The notes under the pieces: model-generated | Database searches by the model: none | What the model saw: only the letters and a program-made list of their open reading frames with translations | Told to the model about the DNA's origin: nothing | Part shown: positions 1-10,918 of the stretch, in pieces | Position numbering within the stretch: position 1 is the stretch's first letter | Layout of the letters: every line of letters begins with the position of its first letter | Position numbers and translations under genes: made by a program | Assembly: GCA_034401135.1 (NCBI GenBank) | Contig: JAWZSP010000008.1 | Span: 682,001-746,000, forward strand | Reading direction: 5' to 3' | Source of the DNA: Volutella citrinella | Taxonomy: Eukaryota; Ascomycota; Sordariomycetes; Hypocreales; Nectriaceae | Length of the DNA stretch: 64,000 nucleotides

Positions 1-2443
1 ACGGCCTCGCGATTCGCTCGATCGTTAAGGGCCTTCCAAGGCTTCATGCTATCGCGCCTATCCAGACGCGATGCCTCGTGTGAGCTTCCTTCTAGAAATG
101 CAGGGTGGATAGAAGCGCTTACATCGCTGGGTTGGTTGATAGATATAGGCCGGTCGCGCGAAAGATTGCGCAGCGATGGCAGAGGTGTCTTGTAGAAGAA
201 CTCGGCGCTTTTGAGGCCGACCTTGTCCGATGCATCGCGTGGGTTTCGGAAGTGCTCGTCCGCTTCGGTGCTTTTCCATCCCTGTCGCAAAGTTGAATTA
301 GCAAGTGTCAGACACGCGAAAAGGATGCACGTTGCGAGAGTATACCATGTCTCGCAACACACATGGCCGTCGGAACTCCTCGCAGTGCTCGAGGAGGCAG
401 CGGTTCAGGAACCGGGACGCAGATGGCTCTCCTTCGACAGACGCATCGCCCATTGCCTTCTGGAGACGGCTCTCGGTCGGGTTGATTGATGCCAGTGGGA
501 CATGCGCGATTCTTTGCTCTGTCATCTCGGTTGCTGCTGGGTCGAGCGCTGTGGACTGGATGCTGGGATCCACAATCAGAACTGAAGAGCAGGAGAATGA
601 TGGGAAAGAAGGGAAAGCGCAGAATGTGGGCCAGGCTCAATACCCCTCACCCGGGTTATCAGAGCCTGGTCGGCCTCCTGCAGGTTTGTTGAGGCTCAGG
701 CTGAGGCACTCTGCCTGCACACGCGCCAGCCTAATTTTGGACGTGACATACAACTCTTGACGTTTTGAGATGTGGCGTACCATCCAGTGTTGGGGCAGCT
801 AGCAAGACTGTGAGACAAAAAAAGAAATGATCGAGAAAGGGAGAGGAGCCGGGATGGTGTTGAAGATTCCATGGGGAGCATGGATCATTGGCTTCCACTG
901 GGCCAGCAGATGCGAGAGGCTTGCTACCTATCTTGGCATCCATGCAAATGCCGGGCGAGACGCGGGAAGACGTTGATATGTATTGGGGATGGTGTGGGCC
1001 AAGCCACGTTCCGGACCAGAACATGCAGGCGGTCATCTGTGGTTTGTGACGCTGGGTAGTAGTGTGTGATGAGGTTGAAGTCCCCCCTGCACTGACGCCT
1101 GGCTGGTTGGGTCGGCAAAAGCAAAGAGGCTGCCTGGGCGCCAGTGTGACGGCCCTCTGGCCAGCCCTAGGTACTAGTCCCTGGAACGTGCGCAACTACC
1201 TGCACAGTCTAGTGTCCGCATTCATCTACCTGACATGACCCCACCGTACGGGCTCCCGGGATCAGAGTCGTCAGCCAGTAATGGTACAAGATTGACACGG
1301 CCTACTGGTGCTTTTGTCAATGAAGAACCAGGAAGAATCCACTGCACCACTGCTATCGCCACTCGTACGAACATCAAGGCCCACCTATTGTCAACTCTGA
1401 TCCCTGAGGCCTGTAGTAGAAAAAGCTGACCGTGAGTTACCGGGCCATGGGAAGGCACGGCCCACAGTAGCAGCATAGTGCCAGTGGTCCGGCACGGTTG
1501 CAGGAAGGTGCCAAGCTAGTGCCAAGCTTATTTTATTACTACGGGTAGGAGGTGCTGCAAAATACGGCTGCTGGCACCTCTTTCACCCCACGGCGTGGAT
1601 ACACGGCTCCGGCACCACCATGCAGAACGTCGCCAGCATCCTCAGTACGGCAATTATAATTAGCCCAACACGCCAGCGCCCCACTCGATAGTGACTGTGC
1701 TGCCCCCCAGCTCCTCCCCCACGGCAGTGATAACCAACCTTAACTTAAAACATGGACAGGGGTCGTGACGCTCCTAGCCGCGACCTAGCCGCGCCACGCC
1801 CCCGCAAACGCAAACGACATGTCTTGCCACTCTACGCCGGCAGTGGTCGGCAAGTGTCTACACGGCGGTGAATAGGAACAGGGTCCGGGGTGGTTCATGG
1901 ACAATAGATCCTTCTCTTCCAGCCGGTCTATTCAGAAAGGTGGCAAACTATGCGGAACTGGATGAGGCGTGGCCGCCGATAGTGCCGCCGCCAACTTCCG
2001 TCCTCCAGCCAAGCCAACAAGGGAAAGCCGACAACGCGGGTGTCCGCCTCCCTACCCGTGCTCCGTTCCCTGGCCGTGGTTTCAGCTCATCACATCCCAG
2101 CCCATCACACCCAGCCCAGTCGGCAGGTCCCCGTGTGGTCGCCGGGCCGTAGCGGTGAAACATCAATGTCAGGATAACTCATCGCGGTGGAGGCCCCTTG
2201 CGGAATGAAGGCAAACAAGCATAATCTATTGAGCAAAAAAGGGATTGCTAGAAAGGAATAATCAGAGTAGAATTACATGCAAGAACAAAGACGCAAGCAA
2301 CTGGCACACGCAGTGCCTCCAATCCAGACAGCGCTGCCCTTTGTCCCCACCTCCCCTTCTCAACGGGGCTCAAAGGCTTGCACTTGTAGAGCGCGCGCAT
2401 GGCTCTCCAGCCGCCCCGGTCCACAATCAGGCTAGCCGTCAAT
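1..2443. other. Intergenic, no supported gene
   Basis: No open frame here has recognisable domains, plausible splice structure or protein-like composition. The longest frames (about 150 codons) are low-complexity overlapping frames. A short direct duplication of GTGCCAAGCT lies near 1507-1528. The last 200 bases are probably the 3' flank of the minus-strand gene that ends at 2444. Confidence 0.5.
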
Positions 2444-3622
2444 TCACTTGGACTTCCGTGCAGCCTCTCTGCGCTTCTGTGCGCGCGCGCGCTGCCTCTC
2501 CTTGGTGGCGCGGGCCGTGGCCATCCGGGCTGCTACGGCGCCCACGTTCCGCCAGTCCAAGTCTTCGGGGTTGAATGGGGGAGGCCTTTCCATGTACACA
2601 GGGTATCTCCATTCGCGATTATCTCTTTGCAGCCGGGACACGTCCGGTCTATCCCTCTTGGAATGCGAGCGAAGGGTGGCGAGCCGGTACGGATCTGGGT
2701 ATGCGGCGAAGGTGAAGTACTTGGTGCCCGGACGCTTGCCCCCCTGCTCGACAACGCGTTCCTTCCACCACTCCAATTCATAGCGCCCATGATCGATGAC
2801 GGCCGTCTGGAAGTCGAAGAGGTCCTCAATTGCCAACCTCTGAAATGTCCCAACCCCCCCCAGCTCCTGCTTGATGTGCGGAATAGTCCAGGCCATGCTG
2901 AAATCAGCCAACAGACCATTCATGTACTGGTCACACTTGAGATCGCGGACGACTATGCCGCATTCGTGGAGCCCCTGGAGATCTTGTAGCATCTTTTTCA
3001 AGAGCCTGGTGCTGCCGCGAAGCCAGCTTGGCAAGCCTTCGGGCCCATCTTCTCCGTCAACCCAGTCCTTGACAATGGCGCGCACTGGTTCGTCATGATC
3101 GTTAACATGATTCAGTATGCCAGAGGCTCCTCTTGGATTCGGATAACGGTCGCAATCCATGGCCTCCACGATCTTCTTGGCCAAGGCCTCGGTCAAATCA
3201 GCCCTGATGTAGCCGTACGCCTTGACAGCGAGGTCCTCGCGACCGAGCTCCTTGAGCCTCCCGTAAGCACGACACTCGCATTCAAAGGGGCTCATGTGCT
3301 GTTCCTTCAGATTCTGGACTCGCTCGTTCGATGACTTCTCCTGGACCTCCAAGCAGATGCGATCTCCACATGCGCCTGCGAACTGTTGACATCAATTAGC
3401 GGCGCTCAATGCCCACAAGCAAAATCTGGAATCTGCGGGACGCACTAGCTTGACTGCGTAAATCTTGCCATGGATCCTGGCTTTGACCACCCTTCCATGA
3501 AGGCCTTCCGCAATCTCTCCCTTGAGGATCTCAAATTCATTCGACTCCATGTCATATGGGAACGGATCGAGCTTTGGGCCCTCACATTCAGGCCACGGTT
3601 TCAACGTAGATTGCGGTGGCAT
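2444..3622 (-). CDS. Fta2-like protein-kinase-fold protein
   Basis: Two exons, complement(2444..3382, 3446..3622), about 371 aa. The 63-bp intron has donor GTGCGT, a CTAAT branch site and acceptor CAG. The N-terminus is a kinase-like N-lobe: a degenerate glycine loop (GEIAEGLHGRVVKA) followed by IYAVKL, which supplies the VAIK-type lysine. Next comes SPFECECRAYGRLKE, the pattern I associate with fungal proteins annotated as kinetochore Sim4 complex subunit FTA2. A catalytic-loop-like stretch reads VRDLKCDQYM and a DFG-like stretch reads LLADFSMAW, so metal-binding DFG is changed to DFS. The C-terminus is basic (RARAQKRREAARKSK). The family assignment is from memory of the motif. Fungi carry many FTA2-like paralogues with no kinetochore role, so function is open. 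The start is the first ATG before the conserved N-lobe. The gene is divergent from the one at 5184. Confidence 0.7.
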
Positions 3623-5034
3623 TTTGGTGTTGCCGGCGAGGAAATCGTTCACAATTGAAAGAATGGAAATTTCGTAATAACAGACTGCGAATGAGGCCGA
3701 CTTCAGGCGGTCCCATCTGGATTTTGACCACGATAAATACGCGCCGGTCGCGTCCCCTTCCCCGACTGGCCTCTGCTGAGAAGAAAGGAAGGGGGGAAAT
3801 GATGTCCAAGCCACAGCGCAAGGGTCAACTCCGCCAGCCTGTGACCAGAAGTACACGACTATGGTGACAAAGAAATGCTAAGAATATCTTCAATTTGCGA
3901 CAAAGCAGTGGGGGCCGTGGCTGCGTTTATCGAAAGACTCTTCCAAGAAAAGACTTGTCTCGATGTGAGTGCCCGCATTGCAGGTCCGGACTTCACCGAA
4001 AGCCGCATCCTTCCTAATACCGGTTTGCCGTGACGCCACACGGCTTCCAGCTTCTCAGGCGTCCTCAACATGTCAGCCTAGGCCGGTGCCACTGCCACCC
4101 TCCTGGCGTCCACCCACCAGGCTCCTTATCCGAACACCCGCAGGGGTGCCAGCGAAGGAGTGAGCATCCAAGTGCCGTGAGAGTGCCAGGCCAGCACCGG
4201 GTACTTGCTGGCGCGCACTTGAGTCGTCCCAAATGTTGGCTGTGCTTCATGTTCCATGCAACTGCATAATGTATGCAGATTTTCCCTTCCCACTGGTAAT
4301 ATATGCAGAGTTGTCCTTCCTGCTGGGCCGTCCTGCCGCGGCGAGTGCCCTGTTGACGCTCGGTCCTCCCTTTCAGGATTCAGGAGGCAGGGGAGGTGTC
4401 GGAGAGGACCATCCAGTCGATAGTCTGCCCTCAGCTTTGGGCGAAATTGGTTTGCTGAAACTTATGGGGGCGGGTGACATGCCAGGGCCCAGAAGCCTCA
4501 GAGAAAGCCTGGCCACTCACGGCTGATTGGATCCACCTGGGAGAATCTGCATGGTTGAATCTGCCTGGCTGAACCTACATGGCTGGCTGCCCAGGCCCCC
4601 CCAGCGAACGGTACCGGAAAGTCGCAAAGTGACAGGTCGATTGGACCCTGGTCAAGTTCTAGAATCCGGTGCATGCAGAGTCATGTAGAAGAAGCGTGAA
4701 CACGACCACCCCTGTCCTTTACGTGAATCAGACCGATTGGGAAACCTATTATGCTCGGGTTGTGGCAATGGCCTGGATTGGTGCCATGGTAGGCAAGAGT
4801 ATTAAAGACGCTTCATTACCCCGACTTCCTACGTCTCTTCTTTTTCTCCTCTTCAATCTCAGCCCATCTAAACTGAGCTCTTCTTTGGCACAAGTGTCAA
4901 AGACGCTTCATTTTCCAGACATCTTGCCTCTCTTGGCTTCTGTTTTTTCAGTCTTGTAATCCCCAACTGGACTCTTCTGTCAAGACTACACACATTTTCG
5001 ACAACTTCTACTACAGGCCCCTGGCCATCACCAA
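3623..5034. promoter_or_regulatory. Divergent intergenic/promoter region
   Basis: This lies between the minus-strand kinase-like gene and the plus-strand gene at 5184. It carries imperfect repeats of a GAATCTGC/CATGGCTGG type around 4515-4590. The 14-mer AAAGACGCTTCATT occurs twice, near 4804 and 4899. The last 200 bases are pyrimidine-rich, as expected upstream of a fungal transcription start. I see no gene. Confidence 0.4.
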
Positions 5035-5136
5035 GTAAGCTCTTCTGCTGCCTCCTTTTGCCACTCCTCCCTTCTGCCACTCCTCCCTTCTGCCACTCCT
5101 TCCTCAAGACCTTACTGACCTTTCCTCTCGATCTAG
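5035..5136 (+). other. Probable 5'UTR intron of the 5184 gene
   Basis: A donor GTAAGC follows CACCAA, a CTTACTGAC branch-like site lies at about 5111-5119, and the acceptor is ATCTAG, 47 bases before the ATG. All three signals fit the introns used elsewhere in the window. It contains the minisatellite described separately. There is no transcript evidence. Confidence 0.5.
5059..5105 (+). repeat. 16-bp minisatellite (about 2.9 copies)
   Basis: The unit TGCCACTCCTCCCTTC is repeated at 5059, 5075 and 5091, the last copy partial and diverged. It lies inside the predicted 5'UTR intron and is strongly pyrimidine-biased on the sense strand. Confidence 0.85.
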
Positions 5137-5183
5137 GCTCAAACGAAAACCATCTTTTTGCGAGACACTGTTTTCATCTCAAA

Positions 5184-6083
5184 ATGGTCACCACAACTGT
5201 TCATCGACTCCTGCAAATCTCCAACCCCGTTGTGGCCGGCAACGGCCATCAGCCTAGCGCACCAACTCGTGCAGACCTCCAGATCTTGGATCCCGGAGAG
5301 ATTGGTCATTGGACCTCTTTCGATTGGCCAAGCATCAGCCAGGGATTCAAGGACATTCTCGCAGCCTCCGCCGACATTCACAATCCCCTACGCGCCGGTT
5401 TTGATGCCTCTACCCTCGACATTTTGCAACATGAGGTGTATGAATATCTGGCGGGTCTCCTTAAGCCTACAATCAAGAGCGGGGTCCAGATTTTGGGCCC
5501 TCGCTTTCGCACAGAGCCTGAGTTGGAATTCCGTTTTCGGGCAAAGGTCCCTGGCCTTAATGGGTTCCGCAAGGAGCCAACTTTCAGTTTCGCTCGCAAC
5601 AACACGGAGGTTACAGCTATGGGTTTCGTCTGTTTCTCAAACGCTTGCAACTCAAGCATGCTCCAGAATGTCACGGGGCCAGGCTACAAACGTGACAGTC
5701 ATATGTGGTCCCTTCGACATCTAGCAGAGTACGCCCTTTGTTGCAACGCTCGCTATGGCTTTGTGGTGACAGAGAGAGAAGTGATCGTTGCTGAGTTTTA
5801 TCGTTTCACTTCCAACGGTTACCAGCTTGGAGTAAATTGGAAGGCGATTCCGTGGGCCATAACGGGGCCTCACCAACTCACGGCACCCATGGCGCTTTGT
5901 GTCCTCGCTTTACTCGGATTTAACGAGGATTGCCGTCATCTCGCCCCCTTGGCAGACACCTGGGCGCTGAACGACCTGCGCTTGTACGAGAGCGAGAACT
6001 TGGATGGCACCGTTCGGCGCATAGCAGAGCACCGAGGTACTCTGCGAATCGTTCGCGAGAGTCAGGGGGGTGAACTCTATTGA
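5184..6083 (+). CDS. Unrecognised 299-aa protein
   Basis: Single exon. The start chosen is the ATG of MVTTTVHRLL. The frame is open further upstream, but that stretch falls in the predicted 5'UTR intron. There is no signal peptide or obvious membrane helix. The C-terminal half has a conserved-looking core: a histidine/leucine helix (SLRHLAEYAL), CCNARYGFVVTEREVIVAEF, an IPWAITGPHQ stretch, then LCVLALLGFN. The 'ARYGFVVTEREVIVAEF' block resembles the core strand region of fungal PD-(D/E)XK-like proteins that sit near fungal kinase-like genes. I cannot confirm that family or point to a full catalytic set, so no function is assigned. It is transcribed away from the kinase-like gene. Confidence 0.7.
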   Translation: MVTTTVHRLLQISNPVVAGNGHQPSAPTRADLQILDPGEIGHWTSFDWPSISQGFKDILAASADIHNPLRAGFDASTLDILQHEVYEYLAGLLKPTIKSGVQILGPRFRTEPELEFRFRAKVPGLNGFRKEPTFSFARNNTEVTAMGFVCFSNACNSSMLQNVTGPGYKRDSHMWSLRHLAEYALCCNARYGFVVTEREVIVAEFYRFTSNGYQLGVNWKAIPWAITGPHQLTAPMALCVLALLGFNEDCRHLAPLADTWALNDLRLYESENLDGTVRRIAEHRGTLRIVRESQGGELY

Positions 6084-6916
6084 ATGATTCCGTGGGTGTT
6101 GCGTGACTTGCTTTACAATTTCCTTGGAGTGTTAGATCGGCATGGACATTGGGGCTCGTAATGGCAGAGAGACTTCAGTAACAGGAATTTCATTATGTAG
6201 AGTGTGTTGAATTAGAAAACTTTCTTGTTCTTGCGCATTGATGTATCGGGAGTTGATCACAGCCAGCTGGAAGCTCGCTGTGTTGTGACAAAGGGAGGGA
6301 CGCAATGGCTGCCTTTGTCGCGACCTTTGGCCTCCAGCTGGTGAAAACGCGCCAGCACTTCAAATAAAAATAGAAATACCACTTGATCACTCGGTTCTTA
6401 GGCGAGAATCGTAAGGAAATTGATTGAAGCGGAGGGTTGGTCCTTTTTTCTCCTGTGATCGCTGCCTGCCTTGATCCGCCTGGATGCTTACCCTGCACCT
6501 GACAAAGAACCTGCAAGAAAATAATTACCTTGCAGCCACAGGTGGCCACGGACTGAATGGGCCACCCGTGCCCAATACAGCCTCCAAGCCTTCGAGTCAC
6601 CAAATTATTGCGTCAACGGATCGCGCACTGCACGACAATGTTAGATGGTCCGGACTGGGGCGGTTGCCAGCAGATCGAGGCGACTTGTCGGCTCTCACTC
6701 ACTGCAGCAACCACAACAATAAAGTATCTGGCAACTCGGGAGGCTATCATTTTTAATTCATCATCATGTGCGTTAATTTGGGTTCGTGGCCCAGGTCGCA
6801 GAGCTGCTACTGATCGACATCATGTAATCCACCGCAGGAACACGCCCGGTTCCTCCAATTCCGTTCCGGGGCGCCTTCACAGCCAGCATGGTGGCCGTGC
6901 CGATAGGTGCCGCTGC
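6084..6916. other. Convergent 3' intergenic region
   Basis: 3' flanks of the 5184 gene (+) and of the metacaspase gene (-). It is AT-richer than its surroundings, with no protein-like frame. Confidence 0.4.
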
Positions 6917-8356
6917 TTACATGACGAAAAGGAGATTGGTGTCTGGATTGGCATGGTCAGTGGCGCGTCCCATAATCGTTGGTGTGGAGCTGCTTACCGA
7001 GAGGGTGACTGCAAGAAAGCTGGGGCTTCTGCGTGTACTTGGTCTCTAGGATGTCGCGCACGCTGTTGAGCAGCTCGACGTAAGTCTGCTGGGGATTGGC
7101 CTTGATGGCGGAGATAAAGGCCCACGACATGGCACCGGTAGCCTGTGCGTTGATCGTGGCATCGGCGCTGGAGAGAACACATTAGTGAAACCCGGACAAG
7201 AGCTGCCGCGGCGCGCGCAGACTTACGAGGTCTGGTCATCCTTGCTTCCGGACCACATGATGACGTCGGCGGGCGAGGTGCGCGTCTCCTTGGTCTTGTT
7301 GTAGGCATCGTCGCCCATCATGGCCGTCTTGGCGAAGCCGAAGACGGACCCGGCGACGGCGCCCAGATCTCCCCTAGAGTAGGCGCTGAAGGCGTCGAGC
7401 AGGCCCTGGCCAGCCTCCTTGGCCAGGTTCGGCTCCTTGAGGACGCCCTTGGTCGAGTAGACGTAGGGGAGGTCGAGAACTGTAGCCGAGTGGCAGGAGT
7501 CGAAGATTGCGGTCAGGCGAACACCCTGCTGGAGGGGTCTCACAACGTAGTGGTGAAGGTCGTCGTCACGGATGGAGCCTGCGGACTGGTGGTCCACGGG
7601 GTAGATGCACTCGTCGTAGCCGTCGTCTTCGTCGCCGTCCTGGTCCTCAATCTGGCCTCCGTGGCCTAGCAATCATCATGTCAGTTGGGCTTTTTAGGAG
7701 GAAAAGAGGGCTGCAGAGGGACAAAGGAAGAATGTAGACACCAAGAATAACTCACCGGAGTAGTGAAGGAAGAGCGAGTCGTTGGGCTGGGCGTTGGCTA
7801 CGAGCCATCCCATAGCTCGGATGATGTTGTCCTTGGTAGGCTGCATGATGGGGTCCCGCTGGTCGTCAGTGAGGAGGATCATGTCCTCACGGCGGTAGCC
7901 ATATCGCTCGACAAGGAAGGACGAGACATTGTGGACGTCGTTGATGCAGCCGCGCAGCTCGCCGTCCTGGCCAAAGTAGTTGATGCCAATGAGCAGGGCC
8001 TTGCGTTTCCCGCTACAGTTGGAGTATTGGAAGGTGTAGCCTTCTGGGGCGCCGTGGCCAAACTGCTGAGGGGCAGAGGGAGGCGGGGGCCCTGAGCGGG
8101 CATGTTGCGCGCTGGCGGGGGTCGGGAGGGGATAGCCGTAGGCGTCCAGGCCCGGAGGAGGAGGGTAGGGGGGCGGCGCGTATCGGCCGGTGGCGGGAGG
8201 ACCCGGGGGCGGCGCATAGCCATAGCCATTCCCGGGAGGTGGAGCGTGACCTCCGTAGCCGCCATCGTAGCCTCCGTAGCCCTGGCCGGCAGGTGGTGGA
8301 GCGTAGCCTTGGTGGCCGCCGCTGCCTTGGTAGCCCTGGCCAGGATAGTAGGACAT
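6917..8356 (-). CDS. MCA1: Type I metacaspase
   Basis: Four exons, complement(6917..6942, 6998..7167, 7227..7665, 7756..8356), 411 aa. It is an arginine/lysine-specific cysteine protease of the caspase fold (clan CD), linked in fungi to stress responses, protein quality control and death-like programmes. Residues 1-105 are a Pro/Gly/Tyr/Gln-rich prodomain, typical of fungal type I enzymes. The p20 region starts at [13 protein letters not shown]. The catalytic histidine is H202 in HYSGHGGQ and the nucleophile is C258 in IFDSCHSA. An acidic loop ([12 protein letters not shown]) follows the His. The p10 part ends [14 protein letters not shown], the usual family C-terminus, encoded by a last exon of only 26 nt. 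Length and motifs are complete. The upstream region is rich in pyrimidines on the coding strand. Confidence 0.97.
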
Positions 8357-10918
8357 TGTGAGTGCGGTGACGGGCGCTGTCGCAGGGCTAGTAGAGATGC
8401 AGGAGCAGTGAGAGGTATAAAGGAAGGGGAGGGGAGGGAGGGAAGAAGAGAGAGCTGGAGCGAGACGGGGAGGTCAGACGAGGAAGAGTGGGGGCGGGCA
8501 AGAAGGGAAAAAGAGGTGAGATGAAATGCCAAACAAACCGTTCCAGAGGACGGGACCCTTGGGGCAGGCGGCAACGGAACGGCGCGGCGGGGTGAGCGCA
8601 GGGCGTCAGTCGAGCAAGGCCAGATTTATTAGTCGCGACGAACCGCATGCATGGCCGCCCAGTTCAGCCCAGCCCAGCCTGGCCCAGCCCCGTCCGTCCG
8701 TCCCGTCTTGTTGCCCCCCGTGCCTCGAGATTGGGGACGTGACGGTGCAGGGCTCAAGCCAGGTCGCACGGCGCCAGCTTCGGGCCTGGCGGGCGCTAGC
8801 AAGGGTCCCGCAATCGAGGGGCCCCAAAGGTCCAGAGCTGTCCGGAGCTGTCTGTCTAGTTGCTCAGCGCAGAGACCTGCGAGCCTGTTGGAGCGGTGCT
8901 ACAACGTAATGGCTGCTGCTGGGGCAGATGGCACATGCGGATGGACATTGTGGTTCGGGACGAACGCTGTCGTGGTTCTGCAGGTGCAAGAGCAGCAGAC
9001 GACATCCGTCCCAGGCCAACAGGATCACTGCGCTCTCTGTTACCCCTCTACACCTGGCAGCCAGTCCTGCAAGTTCCAAGAAGCTGCCCTGAAATACCGA
9101 GGCCCTATCTCGACGGACCATCGCTGGCTCTCTACGTATACTTAAAATACCATACCCTGCTATTCCAATTATTATCCAGCCTTTGTCCGAGTTGCTGCGC
9201 ATTGCCGCCCCTGGAAACGCGGGCGTCGATGGAGGGGCAGCCTGAATGGTGGAGCGGGGGGAGTGGAGGAGGCTCGGCGGCCTCCCATTTTAACTGGTCG
9301 TTGCGTGTAAAACCCCCCGCGAGGTTGGAGGGGTCCATACACCCTCCGTCGTGACAGCACAGCTTGACAGCCTCCAGGGCGAGTAACAGTTTGAGGCACA
9401 GACTCAGGCGGGGCACGTCGCAGCTTCTTGGCACGGCCATGTGCCTCGCTTCAGATGCTGCATTGTTGCTCGCCGAAGCCTCTCCAGCCCCAGGCAGGCA
9501 CCAGACTCGAGCCGCAATCTCCCTCAGAGCGCCGGCCGCTTCCGTTGGATCAATCAAATCTCAGACTACTGTATGGATCTAATATCCCGTATCCCTGGCT
9601 GTGGATGAGCCCGGGGAGGCCTCCGCATCGTCGCCAGGGTATCGGGACGCAAAACTCTCAGGGCATATCCGTCGCCCGAGATATGTGTTGAAGGCGTTGA
9701 GACACAGGAGCGGCGCTCTTCACACAGAAGCAACAATGCAGCAGGCCGGAACGCAGGGTCGTGGGCTGCTGCGCCACCCACGCCGAGCCATGGATCGCAA
9801 CCATAGTGGTAACAGGAGTAGCTTATGTGCCTGTACGTCGCTTTGTCGAGTGCGCCAAGCTGCCAGTCGTTGAACGCTGCTGCACACACGGCATAGCGTG
9901 GCTTCCAGCGCAGGTGTGGTGGTGTTTGATGTGCATAGCCCGCCCAGGGCATGGTTTAGCAGCTACCCCGAGCAGCAACACCCCCGTACCCATGCCGTTG
10001 TGCCGAGAGTAGCGCCATCGATGTACGGCGGCTAGTCGTGGTTGGGTCAGTTTTGCCAGGCGCGTGCAGCACGCAACTGGAACCAGGCCCGGGCGGCTGC
10101 TAGTTTGGCCAGCCGGCCGTTGCGTCCGCCGTCCATCTGTGACATTCCATGTTCCCCCCCGTGCCCGCTTCGGTGCTTCGAGCTTGCGTAACTTCACCAG
10201 CCCCGACGCCAAGACCCTGTGTCGTCTGCTCTCACCTGGCCGCCAGCCGACGGGCGGCCTCTGGGGACACTGTGGTGAGAGGAGCGTGAGGAATGAGTCA
10301 AAGCAGCGCATGGGCGTGAAAAGAATGTACGAGCAAGTCTATGTGATTCGGTGGCAGCAATGCCGTGTCTCCCAGACTCCAGATGGTACGTGCGAAACGG
10401 TGCGACTCGGTGACATGCTCGCTGGGGGTCTGGGGCTCGGGGTACCTTGTCAAGTTAGTAGCAGTTAGCGCCGTCCTGTATCCGTCCTTGGGGAGTATTG
10501 CTGCGCGAGAACCTGCGACGGTCTGTACAATTGGACATGCATGATAGTTCCCGGCCCTGGGACTAGGCTTCACGAGGCGTCGTCCATACCACAGTGCCCT
10601 GTGTACAGTACGGGCGCCAGTTGTGGCCGTCTGGCGCTGACCCACCCGGCGGCCCGTCAGTTGCCTGTTCGGGGTGCCTCACTCCATCACTGCCCGTGCT
10701 TGTTGACTGTGGGTGGTAGTGATATCCGCACCCGCCAGCCAGCTGTCCGCCGCACCTGCCAGAAGCTTGCCCGTTCAACCTCAAAAACCCGCGCCGCTCC
10801 TCCGTCACTCTCCTCTTCCTTTTCCTCTCAACCTCTCCTCCCGCAGCTTTCTCATTCCCGGAGCCCCGTCTCCATACTCTCTCCTCCACCTCGCAGACCA
10901 AGACACGGCTCTACCACC
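8357..10918. promoter_or_regulatory. 2.6-kb divergent intergenic region
   Basis: It separates the metacaspase (-) from the WW-domain gene (+). A purine-rich tract at about 8405-8475 (pyrimidine-rich on the metacaspase strand, with a TATAAA-like GGTATAAAGG core) looks like its core promoter/5'UTR. A matching CT-rich tract at about 10795-10880 precedes the WW gene. In between I find only shadow frames and simple CCCAG-type repeats at 8660-8705, and no gene. Confidence 0.4.
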
